DNA of 64,000 bases, taken from contig CAJTLB010000004.1 in the NCBI GenBank assembly GCA_910577045.1, positions 124,001 through 188,000 on the forward strand, in the 5' to 3' direction. Origin of the DNA: an uncultured Lachnospiraceae bacterium (GTDB taxonomy: Bacteria; Bacillota; Clostridia; Lachnospirales; Lachnospiraceae). Positions 52,277 to 61,289 of the stretch are shown piece by piece (position 1 is the stretch's first letter; the number at the start of each line of letters is the position of its first letter). A program made the position numbers and the translations under genes. Under the pieces are notes generated by a model. The model worked only from the letters and a program-made list of their open reading frames with translations, had not been told where the DNA came from and did no database searches.

Positions 52277-52313
52277 CAAAGTTCTTATTTACTTTCTGAG
52301 TTATAAAAAATAT

Positions 52314-52877
52314 CTACAAATCTTTTTCATTAAATATATGTTGTGCACTTTCCTTTATTTTTACCCCATCTCTTTTACTCATATATTTGCATGGAATCCC
52401 AACATACAGACTCCACTCTTTATATTCTTGTTTTTTAACTAATGTAAAAGCTCCTGTTGCCATACCTTCTGGCAAAATAGATCCTGGTAAAATTGTAGTA
52501 TTACACGCTAAAAGTACAAAATCCCCTATTTCTATGGGCTCTACAATTGCTTCTCCAGAAAATTTTTTAGGGATAGCAGGACCAACTAATTCCCCTCCAT
52601 AATAATCATTAGACGCTGTAACAATCTGGCAAGAAGGTGCAATATTTACAAAAGAACCAATCTTTACTTTACCTGCACCACCAATAAAAGAACAGTTTGC
52701 TCCTATATGAGTATAACATCCTATTTCTAAAGCACATGGAATATATGTGAAATCATCAATTATAACATTATCACCTATTATAACTTCCTGTGGTTTTCTA
52801 ATCCTCACTGTCTTTCCAATAATCACATTCTCACCACAATACTTTAGTTCTTTCTTATCAAAAAATAAATTTTCCAT
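52314..52877 (-). CDS. Left-handed beta-helix sugar O/N-acyltransferase
   Basis: A 187-residue hexapeptide-repeat protein (IIGKTVRIRKPQEVIIGDNVIIDDFTYI, IGANCSFIGGAGKVKIGSFVNI, IEIGDFVLLACNTTILPGSILPEGMATGAF). By position next to a DegT aminotransferase it may N-acetylate a nucleotide-linked 4-amino-4,6-dideoxy sugar, as PerB/PglD do. ATG 52877 with GAGGG upstream is preferred to GTG 52916; it follows the aminotransferase stop by 7 nt. Confidence 0.82.
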   Translation of the reverse strand: MENLFFDKKELKYCGENVIIGKTVRIRKPQEVIIGDNVIIDDFTYIPCALEIGCYTHIGANCSFIGGAGKVKIGSFVNIAPSCQIVTASNDYYGGELVGPAIPKKFSGEAIVEPIEIGDFVLLACNTTILPGSILPEGMATGAFTLVKKQEYKEWSLYVGIPCKYMSKRDGVKIKESAQHIFNEKDL

Positions 52878-52884
52878 TTTACCC

Positions 52885-53970
52885 TCATAATTTATAAAAC
52901 TTTCTAATACACTCACAGATAAACCTAATTTGATTATCGGCTAAAGTTATTGTCGATGGCAACCATAAACCTTTTGCAGAAATTTCTTCCGTTACAGGAT
53001 AATACCCACTATAACCATATGCGGGTTCAGCATGAAGTGGTGGATAAAACTCTCTTGATCCAATTCCATTTTCTTTTAAATATATTATTAATTCGCTTCT
53101 ATTTTCGCATAAAATATCAAAAAACCATGGTGATGTCTGCGTTAAATCAGTAGGAATTAATTCCACCCCGGGAATATCCTGAAGATTCTTATTATAAATA
53201 TCCGCCATTTCTTTTTTACGTATTACGCGTTCTGGCAATTTTTTCATCTGTTCAATTCCTATTACAGACTGTATATCTGTAAATTTAAAATTCCATCCCT
53301 TTACTAAATAATGATCACTTCCACTCTTTTCTCTCCCAAAATCCCTAATCTTTTTTATTTTCTCAAAAAGCTCTTCATTATTTGTAATTAATGCCCCGCC
53401 TTGTCCTGTAGTTATAATTTTAGGGACAGAAAAAGAGAAACTACCTATATCACCAAAGGTTCCTAAATGTTTTCCATTACATCTACTACCTAATGATTGT
53501 GCTGCATCTTCAATTAACCATAACCCTTTTTCTTTACAAAAAGACACAAATTCTTCTATTTTTTCTGGGAAACGCCCATTAATAGACACTAACATAACCG
53601 CTTTTGTTTTGGCTGTTATAGCTTCTTTCATTTTTTCAAAATCCATACATAAATTATTTCTGTCAATATCTACAAATACAGCTTTTGCCCCAATCAATTC
53701 AGCAGAATTTGGTGTTGCTACCATTGTATAATCAGGCACAATCACCTCGTCTCCTACTCCTACACCACATGCTAATAAAGCTACCGATAAACTAACTGTC
53801 CCATTTGGCATAATGGAACAATACTTAGCATCTGTATATTTAGTTATCATTTCTTCAAACTCTCTTGTTTTTTTAAATTCCATTAGCCAACCACCTGCTG
53901 ACATATATTCATCCATAGCTTGTCTTTCTTTTTCGTCAAAAGATGGTTCCATCTGCGCTATAAATCCCAT
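52885..53970 (-). CDS. DegT/DnrJ/EryC1 PLP-dependent sugar aminotransferase
   Basis: A 361-residue aminotransferase: PNGTVSLSVALLACGVGVGDEVIVPDYTMVATPN, IEDAAQSLGSRCNGKHLGTFGDIGSFSFSVPKIITTGQGGALITNN with the PLP lysine (about 184), and FKFTDIQSVIGIEQMKKLPE. Because the active-site lysine is present (not histidine as in ColD dehydratases), amination is expected. With Gmd in the operon, GDP-perosamine-type synthesis from GDP-4-keto-6-deoxymannose is plausible. Confidence 0.87.
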   Translation of the reverse strand: MGFIAQMEPSFDEKERQAMDEYMSAGGWLMEFKKTREFEEMITKYTDAKYCSIMPNGTVSLSVALLACGVGVGDEVIVPDYTMVATPNSAELIGAKAVFVDIDRNNLCMDFEKMKEAITAKTKAVMLVSINGRFPEKIEEFVSFCKEKGLWLIEDAAQSLGSRCNGKHLGTFGDIGSFSFSVPKIITTGQGGALITNNEELFEKIKKIRDFGREKSGSDHYLVKGWNFKFTDIQSVIGIEQMKKLPERVIRKKEMADIYNKNLQDIPGVELIPTDLTQTSPWFFDILCENRSELIIYLKENGIGSREFYPPLHAEPAYGYSGYYPVTEEISAKGLWLPSTITLADNQIRFICECIRKFYKL

Positions 53971-53983
53971 ATTTTTCTCCTCC

Positions 53984-54385
53984 TTATTCGATTCTATAAC
54001 GATCTACCTCTGCGCCTAAATATGGCCCATTTTTTATTTCTAAAACCTTCGTATTCTCTTCCAAAATCCTATATCCATGCCCACATTCTAATAAAATCAG
54101 TATTTCTCCTTTGTTTACTACAAATGTCTCTACTTTCTTTTCCTCTAAATCATATATGGTTGCTTCTAAAGCCCCATTTACTATATATAAAGCCTCACAA
54201 GTCCTAGTCACTGTTCTTGGCACTTCATTATGTATATGTGCCAATAATTCTTTCCCTTCCTTATATGCCCATGCCCCTACTTGTATAAATTCTTCATCTT
54301 GTGAAAAGAAATTTAGGCCGTCTTGTATATCTTCTTGTAAAATATGCCTAGCTAATACTATTCCATCTTTTTTTACTTCTCTCAT
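53984..54385 (-). CDS. Cupin-fold protein of the polysaccharide locus
   Basis: A 133-residue single-domain cupin (AWAYKEGKELLAHIHNEVPRTVTRTCEALYIVNGALEATIYDLEEKKVETFVVNKGEILILLECGHGYRILEEN). The HIHN and GHGY segments sit where cupins bind metal. Similar small cupins in such loci are sugar epimerases, isomerases or sensors. No specific role can be assigned. It lies 10 nt after the epimerase/reductase gene. Confidence 0.75.
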   Translation of the reverse strand: MREVKKDGIVLARHILQEDIQDGLNFFSQDEEFIQVGAWAYKEGKELLAHIHNEVPRTVTRTCEALYIVNGALEATIYDLEEKKVETFVVNKGEILILLECGHGYRILEENTKVLEIKNGPYLGAEVDRYRIE

Positions 54386-54395
54386 TTTTAGCCTC

Positions 54396-55307
54396 CTATT
54401 TATTCTCTATATACCATTGAATTGTTTCCCTAACTCCTTGTTCAAACTCAATAGAAGGCTTCCAACCCAATAGTTTCTCACCTAATGTCCCATCTACTGT
54501 TTTATATGGCGCACCATCTAGCTTAGTTGGATCGAAAACTAATTTTCCTTTATAACCTACAATTTGTTTTATTAATTCAGCCATATCTTTTATACTAATT
54601 CCTTTTGCAATCCCTATATTAATCGGATCAATATAAGGCATAATATCCATTGCTTTAATCATAGCTGTTGCACCATCATCTACATGAAGCCATTCCCGCA
54701 CAGGTTTTCCTGTTCCCCAAACAATTACTTCTGGCTTATTATTCTCGTTTGCATCTACAAATTTCATAATCAGTGCCCCTAAGGCATGTGAACGCTCTGC
54801 CTCAAAATGATCCTCTGGACCATACATATTAGAAAGTATTAAATTTATAACATCAAGGCCATATTGTTTCTGATAGGCAAGTGCACCAATATATGACATT
54901 TTACGAACCATACCATACACAAGCACAGAATCATGTAGTGGCCCATCCCAAAATTCATCTTCTTTAAATAAAGTTGCCTTGCCCGGATATGCGCAATTAG
55001 AAATAGGGTTTACTAGCCTTTTTACACAATATTGCCTACAAGCTTCTAACAGATTTACTTGCATTAACAATCCATTATAATACATTTCTCCCGTATGTTT
55101 TAATCCAAACTGAATACCTCCTACATATGATGCACAATGTAATACATAATCGGGCTTTACTTTTTCGAATAATTTGAAAGTTTGTTCTTGATCTCTTAAA
55201 TCTGTCCCCAAACTTAAGGAGGTTTTAACATATTCTTGCTCTAATAAATCCAATTTTCTACAAACTCTTTTTCCTAAAAATCCAGTTGCCCCTGTAACTA
55301 AAATCAT
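54396..55307 (-). CDS. GDP-L-fucose synthase-like NAD(P)-dependent epimerase/reductase
   Basis: A 303-residue extended short-chain dehydrogenase with the Rossmann loop TGATGFLGKR (5-14), NPISNCAYPGKATLFKEDEFWDGPLHDS, and NMYGPEDHFEAERSHALGALI, which is the Fcl-type pattern. Next to gmd it should reduce GDP-4-keto-6-deoxymannose to GDP-L-fucose. The active-site YxxxK reads YGMVR (Tyr about 131, Arg about 135, then Lys 136), a departure from the canonical lysine. It could therefore be a related reductase making another 6-deoxyhexose. Confidence 0.85.
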   Translation of the reverse strand: MILVTGATGFLGKRVCRKLDLLEQEYVKTSLSLGTDLRDQEQTFKLFEKVKPDYVLHCASYVGGIQFGLKHTGEMYYNGLLMQVNLLEACRQYCVKRLVNPISNCAYPGKATLFKEDEFWDGPLHDSVLVYGMVRKMSYIGALAYQKQYGLDVINLILSNMYGPEDHFEAERSHALGALIMKFVDANENNKPEVIVWGTGKPVREWLHVDDGATAMIKAMDIMPYIDPINIGIAKGISIKDMAELIKQIVGYKGKLVFDPTKLDGAPYKTVDGTLGEKLLGWKPSIEFEQGVRETIQWYIENK

Positions 55308-55309
55308 TT

Positions 55310-56341
55310 TTATCTCTCTCTTTCTACCATTTTCATATCATGTTCCATCATAATTTTCACCAACTGTTCAAATGATGTTTTTCTTGGATTCCATCCTAAA
55401 GTTTGTTTCGCCTTTGTGGGATCTCCTAATAAAGTAACTACATCAGTTGGCCTAAAAAATTCTTTTGATACTTCAATTAGTATTTTTCCTGTTTCTTTAT
55501 TTATTCCCTTTTCTTCAATCCCCTTACCTGTCCATTTTAGTTCTATTCCAGCATAGTTAAATGCAATATTGCAAAAATCTCTTACGGAATATTGCTCCCC
55601 AGTAGCTATAACAAAATCTTCTGGTAAATCTTGCTGTAACATTAGCCACATGCACTCCACATAATCTTTCGCATAACCCCAATCACGCAGAGCATCTAGA
55701 TTCCCTAAATATAGTTTATCCTGTAATCCTGCTGCTATCCTTGCTGCTGCTAAAGTAATCTTCCTAGTTACAAATGTTTCTCCACGTCTTTCTGATTCAT
55801 GGTTAAACAAAATTCCATTTACAGCAAACATCCCATATGCTTCCCGATAATTTTTAATAATCCAAAACGCATACTGTTTTGCCACTGCATATGGAGAATA
55901 TGGATAAAATGGTGTTGTTTCCCTTTGAGGTACTTCTTGTACCTTTCCAAACAATTCTGAAGTTGAAGCATGATATATTTTACAACTATGTTCCATTCCA
56001 AGTGTCCTTACTGCTTCTAATACTCTCAAAGTCCCTACCGCATCTGCATCTGCAGTATATTCTGGTACATCAAATGAAACTTGTACATGGCTTTGGGCTG
56101 CTAAATTATATATCTCATCTGGACAAACTTCTTTTATAATTTTAAGCAAACTTAATGAATCTGTCATATCCCCATAATGAATATAAAATTGGGGATTACT
56201 TATTAAAGTTTCAATTCTATCTTTCCTATCAATAGAAGAACGTCTTACAATTCCATGTACTTCATATCCTTTTTCAATAAGAAATTCTGAAAGATAAGAA
56301 CCATCTTGTCCATTAACCCCCGTAATTAATGCTTTTTTCAT
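55310..56341 (-). CDS. gmd: GDP-mannose 4,6-dehydratase
   Basis: Converts GDP-D-mannose to GDP-4-keto-6-deoxy-D-mannose. The 343-residue protein shows KKALITGVNGQDGSYLSEFLIEKGYEVHGIVRRSS, HYGDMTDSLSLLKII, YHASTSELFGKVQEVPQRE, active-site YAVAK in SPYAVAKQYAFW, and NHESERRGETFVTRKIT. It lies directly upstream of the fucose-synthase-like gene (2 nt apart) and supplies the branch point for fucose and amino sugars. Confidence 0.95.
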   Translation of the reverse strand: MKKALITGVNGQDGSYLSEFLIEKGYEVHGIVRRSSIDRKDRIETLISNPQFYIHYGDMTDSLSLLKIIKEVCPDEIYNLAAQSHVQVSFDVPEYTADADAVGTLRVLEAVRTLGMEHSCKIYHASTSELFGKVQEVPQRETTPFYPYSPYAVAKQYAFWIIKNYREAYGMFAVNGILFNHESERRGETFVTRKITLAAARIAAGLQDKLYLGNLDALRDWGYAKDYVECMWLMLQQDLPEDFVIATGEQYSVRDFCNIAFNYAGIELKWTGKGIEEKGINKETGKILIEVSKEFFRPTDVVTLLGDPTKAKQTLGWNPRKTSFEQLVKIMMEHDMKMVERER

Positions 56342-56366
56342 TCTTTTTCTCCTTTACTCCACTTAT

Positions 56367-58088
56367 TTATTCCAAATTAATTTTTCTATTTTCTACCCTA
56401 TATACTTTATCGCAGTTTTTTATTGTTTCCAGCCTATGGGCTATAATTATCATCGTTTTTTTACCATGAAGATAATTAATGGACTCCATAATAGCAGCTT
56501 CTGTTTCATTATCCAAAGCTGACGTTGCTTCATCAAATACTAGAACCTGTGGATTGCAATATAGAGCCCTAGCAATCCCTATTCTTTGCCTTTGTCCTCC
56601 TGACAAACGAGTACCTCTTTCTCCTATATTTGTTTCTAACCCATCTGCCAATCCTTTTACAAATTCATAAAGCATAGCTTCTTTTAATGCTTGATACACT
56701 TTTGTATCATCTATTTTATCTCTTGCTACTCCAAAAGCAACATTTGCACGAATACTATCATCTAGCATAAAAATACTTTGTGGTATATATTGGACCATAT
56801 TTAACCAAGCAAAATAATGGTTTATTATACTTTCCTTATTTAAGGTAATTATCCCTTGCTGGGGCTTTAATAAGCCAAGGATTAAGTCAACCAATGTTGT
56901 TTTACCTGCGCCAGACTTTCCTACAATCCCTACCATTTCTCCTGCACTAATTTTCATATTAGCATTTTGCAAAATTACTTCTTCTGTATTAGGATATGAA
57001 TACGTAATATTTTCTAAACATAACTGCCCAAATTCTATTTTCTCTTCTTTTTTTTCTTTTATTATATCCCACTTCCCTATATTTTCACACTCTCTCATCA
57101 CAACATCTAAAGAAGGAGAATAATACATTACAGCGTTATATGCAGAATTACAACTATTCATTGTTGGCAATAATTTTACAATAACCATTGCAAATGCAGC
57201 TAAAGTTGGAACTATAGACTGCAAATCCATTCCCATCAACTGGTAAATTAGTAATACCAATAAAATACCTCCTATACAAACCGTTTCATTTGCAAGAGAC
57301 GGTATTCTAGAATAAATCCCATTTTTTGTTAATACTTTATACCCTTCTATAGAATTTTTTTCAAATTCTTTTAAAAAGAATTCTTCTTTTTGTGCTATTT
57401 TTATCTCTTTATTTCCTGAGACAGACTGTGTAATCCATTTCAACATCTCTGCGGTACATTGTTGTAATTTCTTTCCAATCCTCTTCATTCTAGTAGAAAT
57501 AATATTCCTGCTAGTCATTAATAATAAAGACAATACAATAGCTGCTAACAATGTCATCTGCCAATTTAAAAAAAATGCAACAAATACTAATAAGATTGTT
57601 AAAATTATATTTGACATAAACGTCATCAACTGTACAAGGACATTTGCCACATAAGAAGTGTCTGTATTAATTTTTCGTATCATCTCCCCTGTCTTGTCAT
57701 TTAATTGTTCTTCATATGGTTTATACAAGTACTTTTTTAATATTCTACAACTCAAATTACTATAATAACTATAAATTAATTTATATTGAAAATAATACAC
57801 TATCCCTAAATAAATATTTTTAATAATATAAATAATAATTAATGCTATAGCTAAACAAGTAACTATATTTTCTTCTGTAATAAAATTAAATATTTTTGTT
57901 AAAAATTGTACGTAATCCATACTTAGCAATTCTTTTGGCGCAACAATTGCTGATACAAAAGGAATAATTAAGGATATTCCTATCATTTCCATAAACGAGC
58001 CAATAAAGACCAAAATAAAACTAATAACAAAATAAATTTTTTGCTTTGTTTCCAGCAGTCGGTTTAACTGCATAACCACTTTTAACAT
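56367..58088 (-). CDS. ABC transporter, fused permease-ATPase (polysaccharide/glycolipid flippase type)
   Basis: A 573-residue half-transporter. Six membrane helices occupy about residues 15-340. The C-terminal ATPase has Walker A VGIVGKSGAGKTTLVD, LSGGQRQRIGIARALYCNP, Walker B QVLVFDEATSALD and switch IIIAHRLETI. The MsbA/PglK-like layout and its place among glycan genes suggest it flips lipid-linked oligosaccharide. No Wzx/Wzy pair is seen in the window. Confidence 0.88.
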   Translation of the reverse strand: MLKVVMQLNRLLETKQKIYFVISFILVFIGSFMEMIGISLIIPFVSAIVAPKELLSMDYVQFLTKIFNFITEENIVTCLAIALIIIYIIKNIYLGIVYYFQYKLIYSYYSNLSCRILKKYLYKPYEEQLNDKTGEMIRKINTDTSYVANVLVQLMTFMSNIILTILLVFVAFFLNWQMTLLAAIVLSLLLMTSRNIISTRMKRIGKKLQQCTAEMLKWITQSVSGNKEIKIAQKEEFFLKEFEKNSIEGYKVLTKNGIYSRIPSLANETVCIGGILLVLLIYQLMGMDLQSIVPTLAAFAMVIVKLLPTMNSCNSAYNAVMYYSPSLDVVMRECENIGKWDIIKEKKEEKIEFGQLCLENITYSYPNTEEVILQNANMKISAGEMVGIVGKSGAGKTTLVDLILGLLKPQQGIITLNKESIINHYFAWLNMVQYIPQSIFMLDDSIRANVAFGVARDKIDDTKVYQALKEAMLYEFVKGLADGLETNIGERGTRLSGGQRQRIGIARALYCNPQVLVFDEATSALDNETEAAIMESINYLHGKKTMIIIAHRLETIKNCDKVYRVENRKINLE

Positions 58089-58093
58089 TATAA

Positions 58094-58734
58094 TTATCCC
58101 TCTATCTTTATCATAGTTCTTTTCTCTAATAATTTTTTCTTGTACAAATCCATATTAAACCCAACTATATTTTCCAAATACTGTTTATTTTCAATCACTT
58201 TTTGGATATCCCAATTATACCATTTAACTTCTTCTAAATTTTTTATAGTTTCCATATCAAATCTCCATTTTATGAACTTAGCTGGTACCCCCCCCACAAT
58301 GGCATAGGCAAGGTATTGACTTTGTAACTACACTACCTGCCGCGATTATAGCTCCATTTCCAATTTCTACCCTTGACAATATTATTAACCCATACATCTG
58401 ATCCTATTTTTACCCAATATTTATCAAATCCTTCTATATCCATTTCTATAGCATGTTCATTCTTTTGATATATCCAATCTCCTATCATAAAATTAGTATA
58501 AATATGATCACGTGGAGCTGTCCTAACTTCACTTGCTAACTGTGTATAATTTCCAATAGATGTATATGATATAATACTGCGTTGATTTATACCAGCATAA
58601 TATTCAACTTTTGAATTACGAATTGATACATATGGCCGTATAATACAAGTAGCATCTAATAAATTATCTTTCTCTTGCAATTTTCTAATTCTTTTATAAT
58701 TTTTTTCTCTTAGCAGTTGTATAATTTTTCCCAT
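58094..58734 (-). pseudogene. Broken hexapeptide (CatB-like) acyltransferase
   Basis: The minus-strand frames give an N-terminal piece (58734-58333, ending KIGSDVWVNN), a middle piece (VEIGNGAIIAAGSVVTKSIP, in another frame) and a C-terminal piece (58297-58094: GGVPAKFIKWRFDMETIKNLEEVKWYNWDIQKVIENKQYLENIVGFNMD). Together they match the intact acyltransferase at 59700-60410. There is a small deletion plus frameshift near 58370 and an extra T in ACCTTGCC near 58310. A C8 tract at 58288-58295 (G8 in coding sense) lies in the GGVP codons. Non-functional as assembled. Confidence 0.85.
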
Positions 58735-58762
58735 AATAACCCACCTTTCTATTGTAAATATA

Positions 58763-59668
58763 TTATTCCTTTTTTCTTATTAGAGATAATACTTTTTTTA
58801 TTTTAACTTTTAACATTCGCTTCAATATTATTGGTATTTTTCTTATCCAATACTTAATATAATTTACCCAAAATATTGTATGTTTCATTGTGATATATGC
58901 AAATTCCCTTTGTGAATAAGCATCATTTTTTTTCAAATGTAATAATTGTTCTTTTTTCATATTTATTATAACAGGAAGGTTAAAGGGATATACACTTACC
59001 CCATGCTGTTTTGTACGAAAAGCAAAAGTATGTACATTATTAAATTCCCGAATTAAAGAATACTGCATTATATCCTGTTCACAACTTGCTGCAAAAAAAT
59101 AAAATATTGGTATATTAGACTCTTTTATCATAGGTACTATATTAAAATATTTACATTTACTCTCTATTTCTTTGGCAATATACAATTCTGGATATTCTAT
59201 ATCTTTAAATACATATTGCCAGATATTGTTCTGTCCTGAAAAATCCAGTATATATTCTGCTGATAAAATAATCCCTAAAACAGCCGCTATATATCCTCCA
59301 GCTGAATTACCAACAGTTACAACCTGATATCCCTTTGTTTCTTTTTTTAAAAAATCAACTAATTTATCTATACTATTTAAAGAATTACTCACACCATTTA
59401 CATACCATTCTTTTAAAATATCTCTTATAAATATTTCTTTTTTCTGTAATTCCCCCCCCCCGAAAGTTTCCCATTCATATCTATCCTCTTTTATAATACT
59501 TTTATTAAATTCATCTATTGTATTTGGATTCCAAATTCCATTAGATGATGCATAAATAACACATCTATTATTCTTGGCTGTACTATTTTCACGAATTTTG
59601 ATATTTACACTATTTTTCCAAAATTCTTTAATTATATTATAATTATCTGAACCAATATCTCTATTCAT
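58763..59668 (-). CDS. Alpha/beta-hydrolase-like protein with a G10 homopolymer
   Basis: A 301-residue protein with a nucleophile-elbow motif VTVGNSAGGYIAAVLG (Ser about 122), DFSGQNNIW, and a terminal hydrophobic, basic tail. This suggests a serine hydrolase or transferase of the polysaccharide locus. Codons 70-73 contain ten consecutive G, so one-base slippage would switch the gene off. It is ON as assembled. ATG 59668 has a GGAGGG site 9 nt upstream. Substrate unknown. Confidence 0.7.
   Translation of the reverse strand: MNRDIGSDNYNIIKEFWKNSVNIKIRENSTAKNNRCVIYASSNGIWNPNTIDEFNKSIIKEDRYEWETFGGGELQKKEIFIRDILKEWYVNGVSNSLNSIDKLVDFLKKETKGYQVVTVGNSAGGYIAAVLGIILSAEYILDFSGQNNIWQYVFKDIEYPELYIAKEIESKCKYFNIVPMIKESNIPIFYFFAASCEQDIMQYSLIREFNNVHTFAFRTKQHGVSVYPFNLPVIINMKKEQLLHLKKNDAYSQREFAYITMKHTIFWVNYIKYWIRKIPIILKRMLKVKIKKVLSLIRKKE
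59452..59461 (-). repeat. Poly-G (10) tract in coding sequence, candidate phase-variation switch
   Basis: Ten consecutive C on the plus strand, G on the coding strand, within TTC-GGG-GGG-GGG-GAA. It is unusually long for DNA of this AT content and lies early in a surface-glycan gene, the classic layout for slipped-strand phase variation. Confidence 0.8.
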
Positions 59669-59699
59669 AATAGTATGCCCTCCAAAAACTTTTCATTTT

Positions 59700-60410
59700 C
59701 TACCCCAGTATTTGACGCTTATTCATAAAATTTTTCCAGTATTTATCCATATTAAATCCCACTAATGTCTGTAGATACTCTGTATTTTCCTTAACCTTCT
59801 CAAAATCCCATAAATACCATTTTATCTCTTCTAATTTTCTAATTATCTCCTGACTAAAACGCCAACCAATTATTTTAGCTGGTACCCCCCCCACAATGGC
59901 ATAAGCAGGTACTGATTTTGTAACCACGCTGCCTGCAGCAACTATAGCGCCATTTCCTATTTCTACTCTATTATTAATCACTGCTCTTTCTCCAATCCAT
60001 ACATCATGCCCAATTTTTACTCCATATTTTTTTAATCTATTTCCATTATCATCTTTAAATAAATCATATTCTCTTACAAATTCTTCATTAGAATAGATAA
60101 AATCACAATTAGTAAAATTTTGGTAAATATGATTTCTGGCTCCTATAGTTACATTGGGCCCAATATTAACATATCTTCCTATAAATGTTGAAGATATACT
60201 ACAATTTCTGTTACATCCACTATAATAGCTAAAATAGCTTGCTTCCACATAAGAATTTCTACCTATTTTAGTATAATCTTCACAAATATTCTTAAGCCTT
60301 TCTTTTATTTCCCTCTTTTTTCTCCTATATGTTGGTGTTATATAATATACACACTTTATAGGCTTATACAAAACTGGATATTTCTTAATCCATTTTTTTA
60401 TATTTTTCAT
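59700..60410 (-). CDS. Hexapeptide-repeat acyltransferase (CatB/XAT-like)
   Basis: A 236-residue left-handed beta-helix acetyltransferase: IGRNSYVEASYFSYYSGCNRNCSI, STFIGRYVNIGPNVTIGARNHIYQNF, VKIGHDVWIGERAVINNRVEIGNGAIVAAGSVVTKSVPAYAIVGGVPAKIIGWRF. It probably O-acetylates a sugar of the glycan. The G8 tract at 59885-59892 in the GGVP codons could also slip. The broken gene at 58094-58734 is its close paralogue, so this is the surviving copy of a duplicated or recruited family. Confidence 0.87.
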   Translation of the reverse strand: MKNIKKWIKKYPVLYKPIKCVYYITPTYRRKKREIKERLKNICEDYTKIGRNSYVEASYFSYYSGCNRNCSISSTFIGRYVNIGPNVTIGARNHIYQNFTNCDFIYSNEEFVREYDLFKDDNGNRLKKYGVKIGHDVWIGERAVINNRVEIGNGAIVAAGSVVTKSVPAYAIVGGVPAKIIGWRFSQEIIRKLEEIKWYLWDFEKVKENTEYLQTLVGFNMDKYWKNFMNKRQILG

Positions 60411-60438
60411 AATTTAACCTCATATTATATCAAATATT

Positions 60439-61289
60439 TTATAAAACATCTTTAATTAACTGATATACAGATTCTGCCATAATTCTATTCCCATTTTTAT
60501 ATATATGGCATGTATCCCAATAAATATTTTTATGGCCATTATAAATATTTGTAAAATCAATTATATATTTTTTATCCTCAATAAGTTTCTTTACTTCCTC
60601 GTACCATTTTCTAATTTTATGTGGATATTCTTTATCTTTTGATGTATACTCTAAACCTGTTATCTTATAATCTCCATATACATATTTGGTTGTAGAATAG
60701 CCCAATATTTTATACCAAATTCAGTACATACTGCATACATCATTCTCATATCGTCTCTCCACCATTCAGCATAAGACTTTTTATTTTCCAGTCCATAACC
60801 AACTTTTCTTATTTTATTCTTCATCCACCCCCCGAATAATGTTTTTCTGATATTTTCAAATATAAGGATGTTTATCTACTAATTGTTTCTGATAATTAAC
60901 CTTTATATTGCATACCCCACTTACATTAATAACAATATCTGGTTTCTGTGGAATTACATCTCTTATTAATTTTAACAACTCCTGTGAAGAATTTACTTTT
61001 ATCATTCCTCCACATAAAATTGATATATTCATACTATTTGTTTTTAATCTTTCATACAGATATTCTCCCCATGATTTACAAAATGCAAATGTTACATCTG
61101 ATGTACTGTTTCCTAATATAACAATTTTTTATCTGCATTACAATAATCTCCCCATACAGTAAAACTTCCTATATCATCTTCTCTTGTATTATCTGTTATT
61201 AGAACTTTCTTTCCACCATATTCCAACAAAATTTTTCTTGCCGAATGTAAACATCGAATATATCTATTACGAAATAAATATTTAGCCAA
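60439..61289 (-). pseudogene. SGNH-like hydrolase/acyltransferase with several frameshifts
   Basis: Minus-strand fragments in changing frames form one broken gene. They are YLFRNRYIRCLHSARKILL...GDYCNADK (61289-61113), KIVILGNSTSDVTFAFCKSWGEYL...KPDIVINVSG (to 60856), FENIRKTLFGGWMKNKIRKVG...YAVCTEFGIKYWAILQPNM, and a last piece (60705-60439) ending WDTCHIYKNGNRIMAESVYQLIKDVL. GNSTSD and DTCHIYKNG correspond to SGNH blocks I and V. At least three frameshifts lie near 61120, 60856 and 60690. It starts over the GT10 stop codon. Confidence 0.8.
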
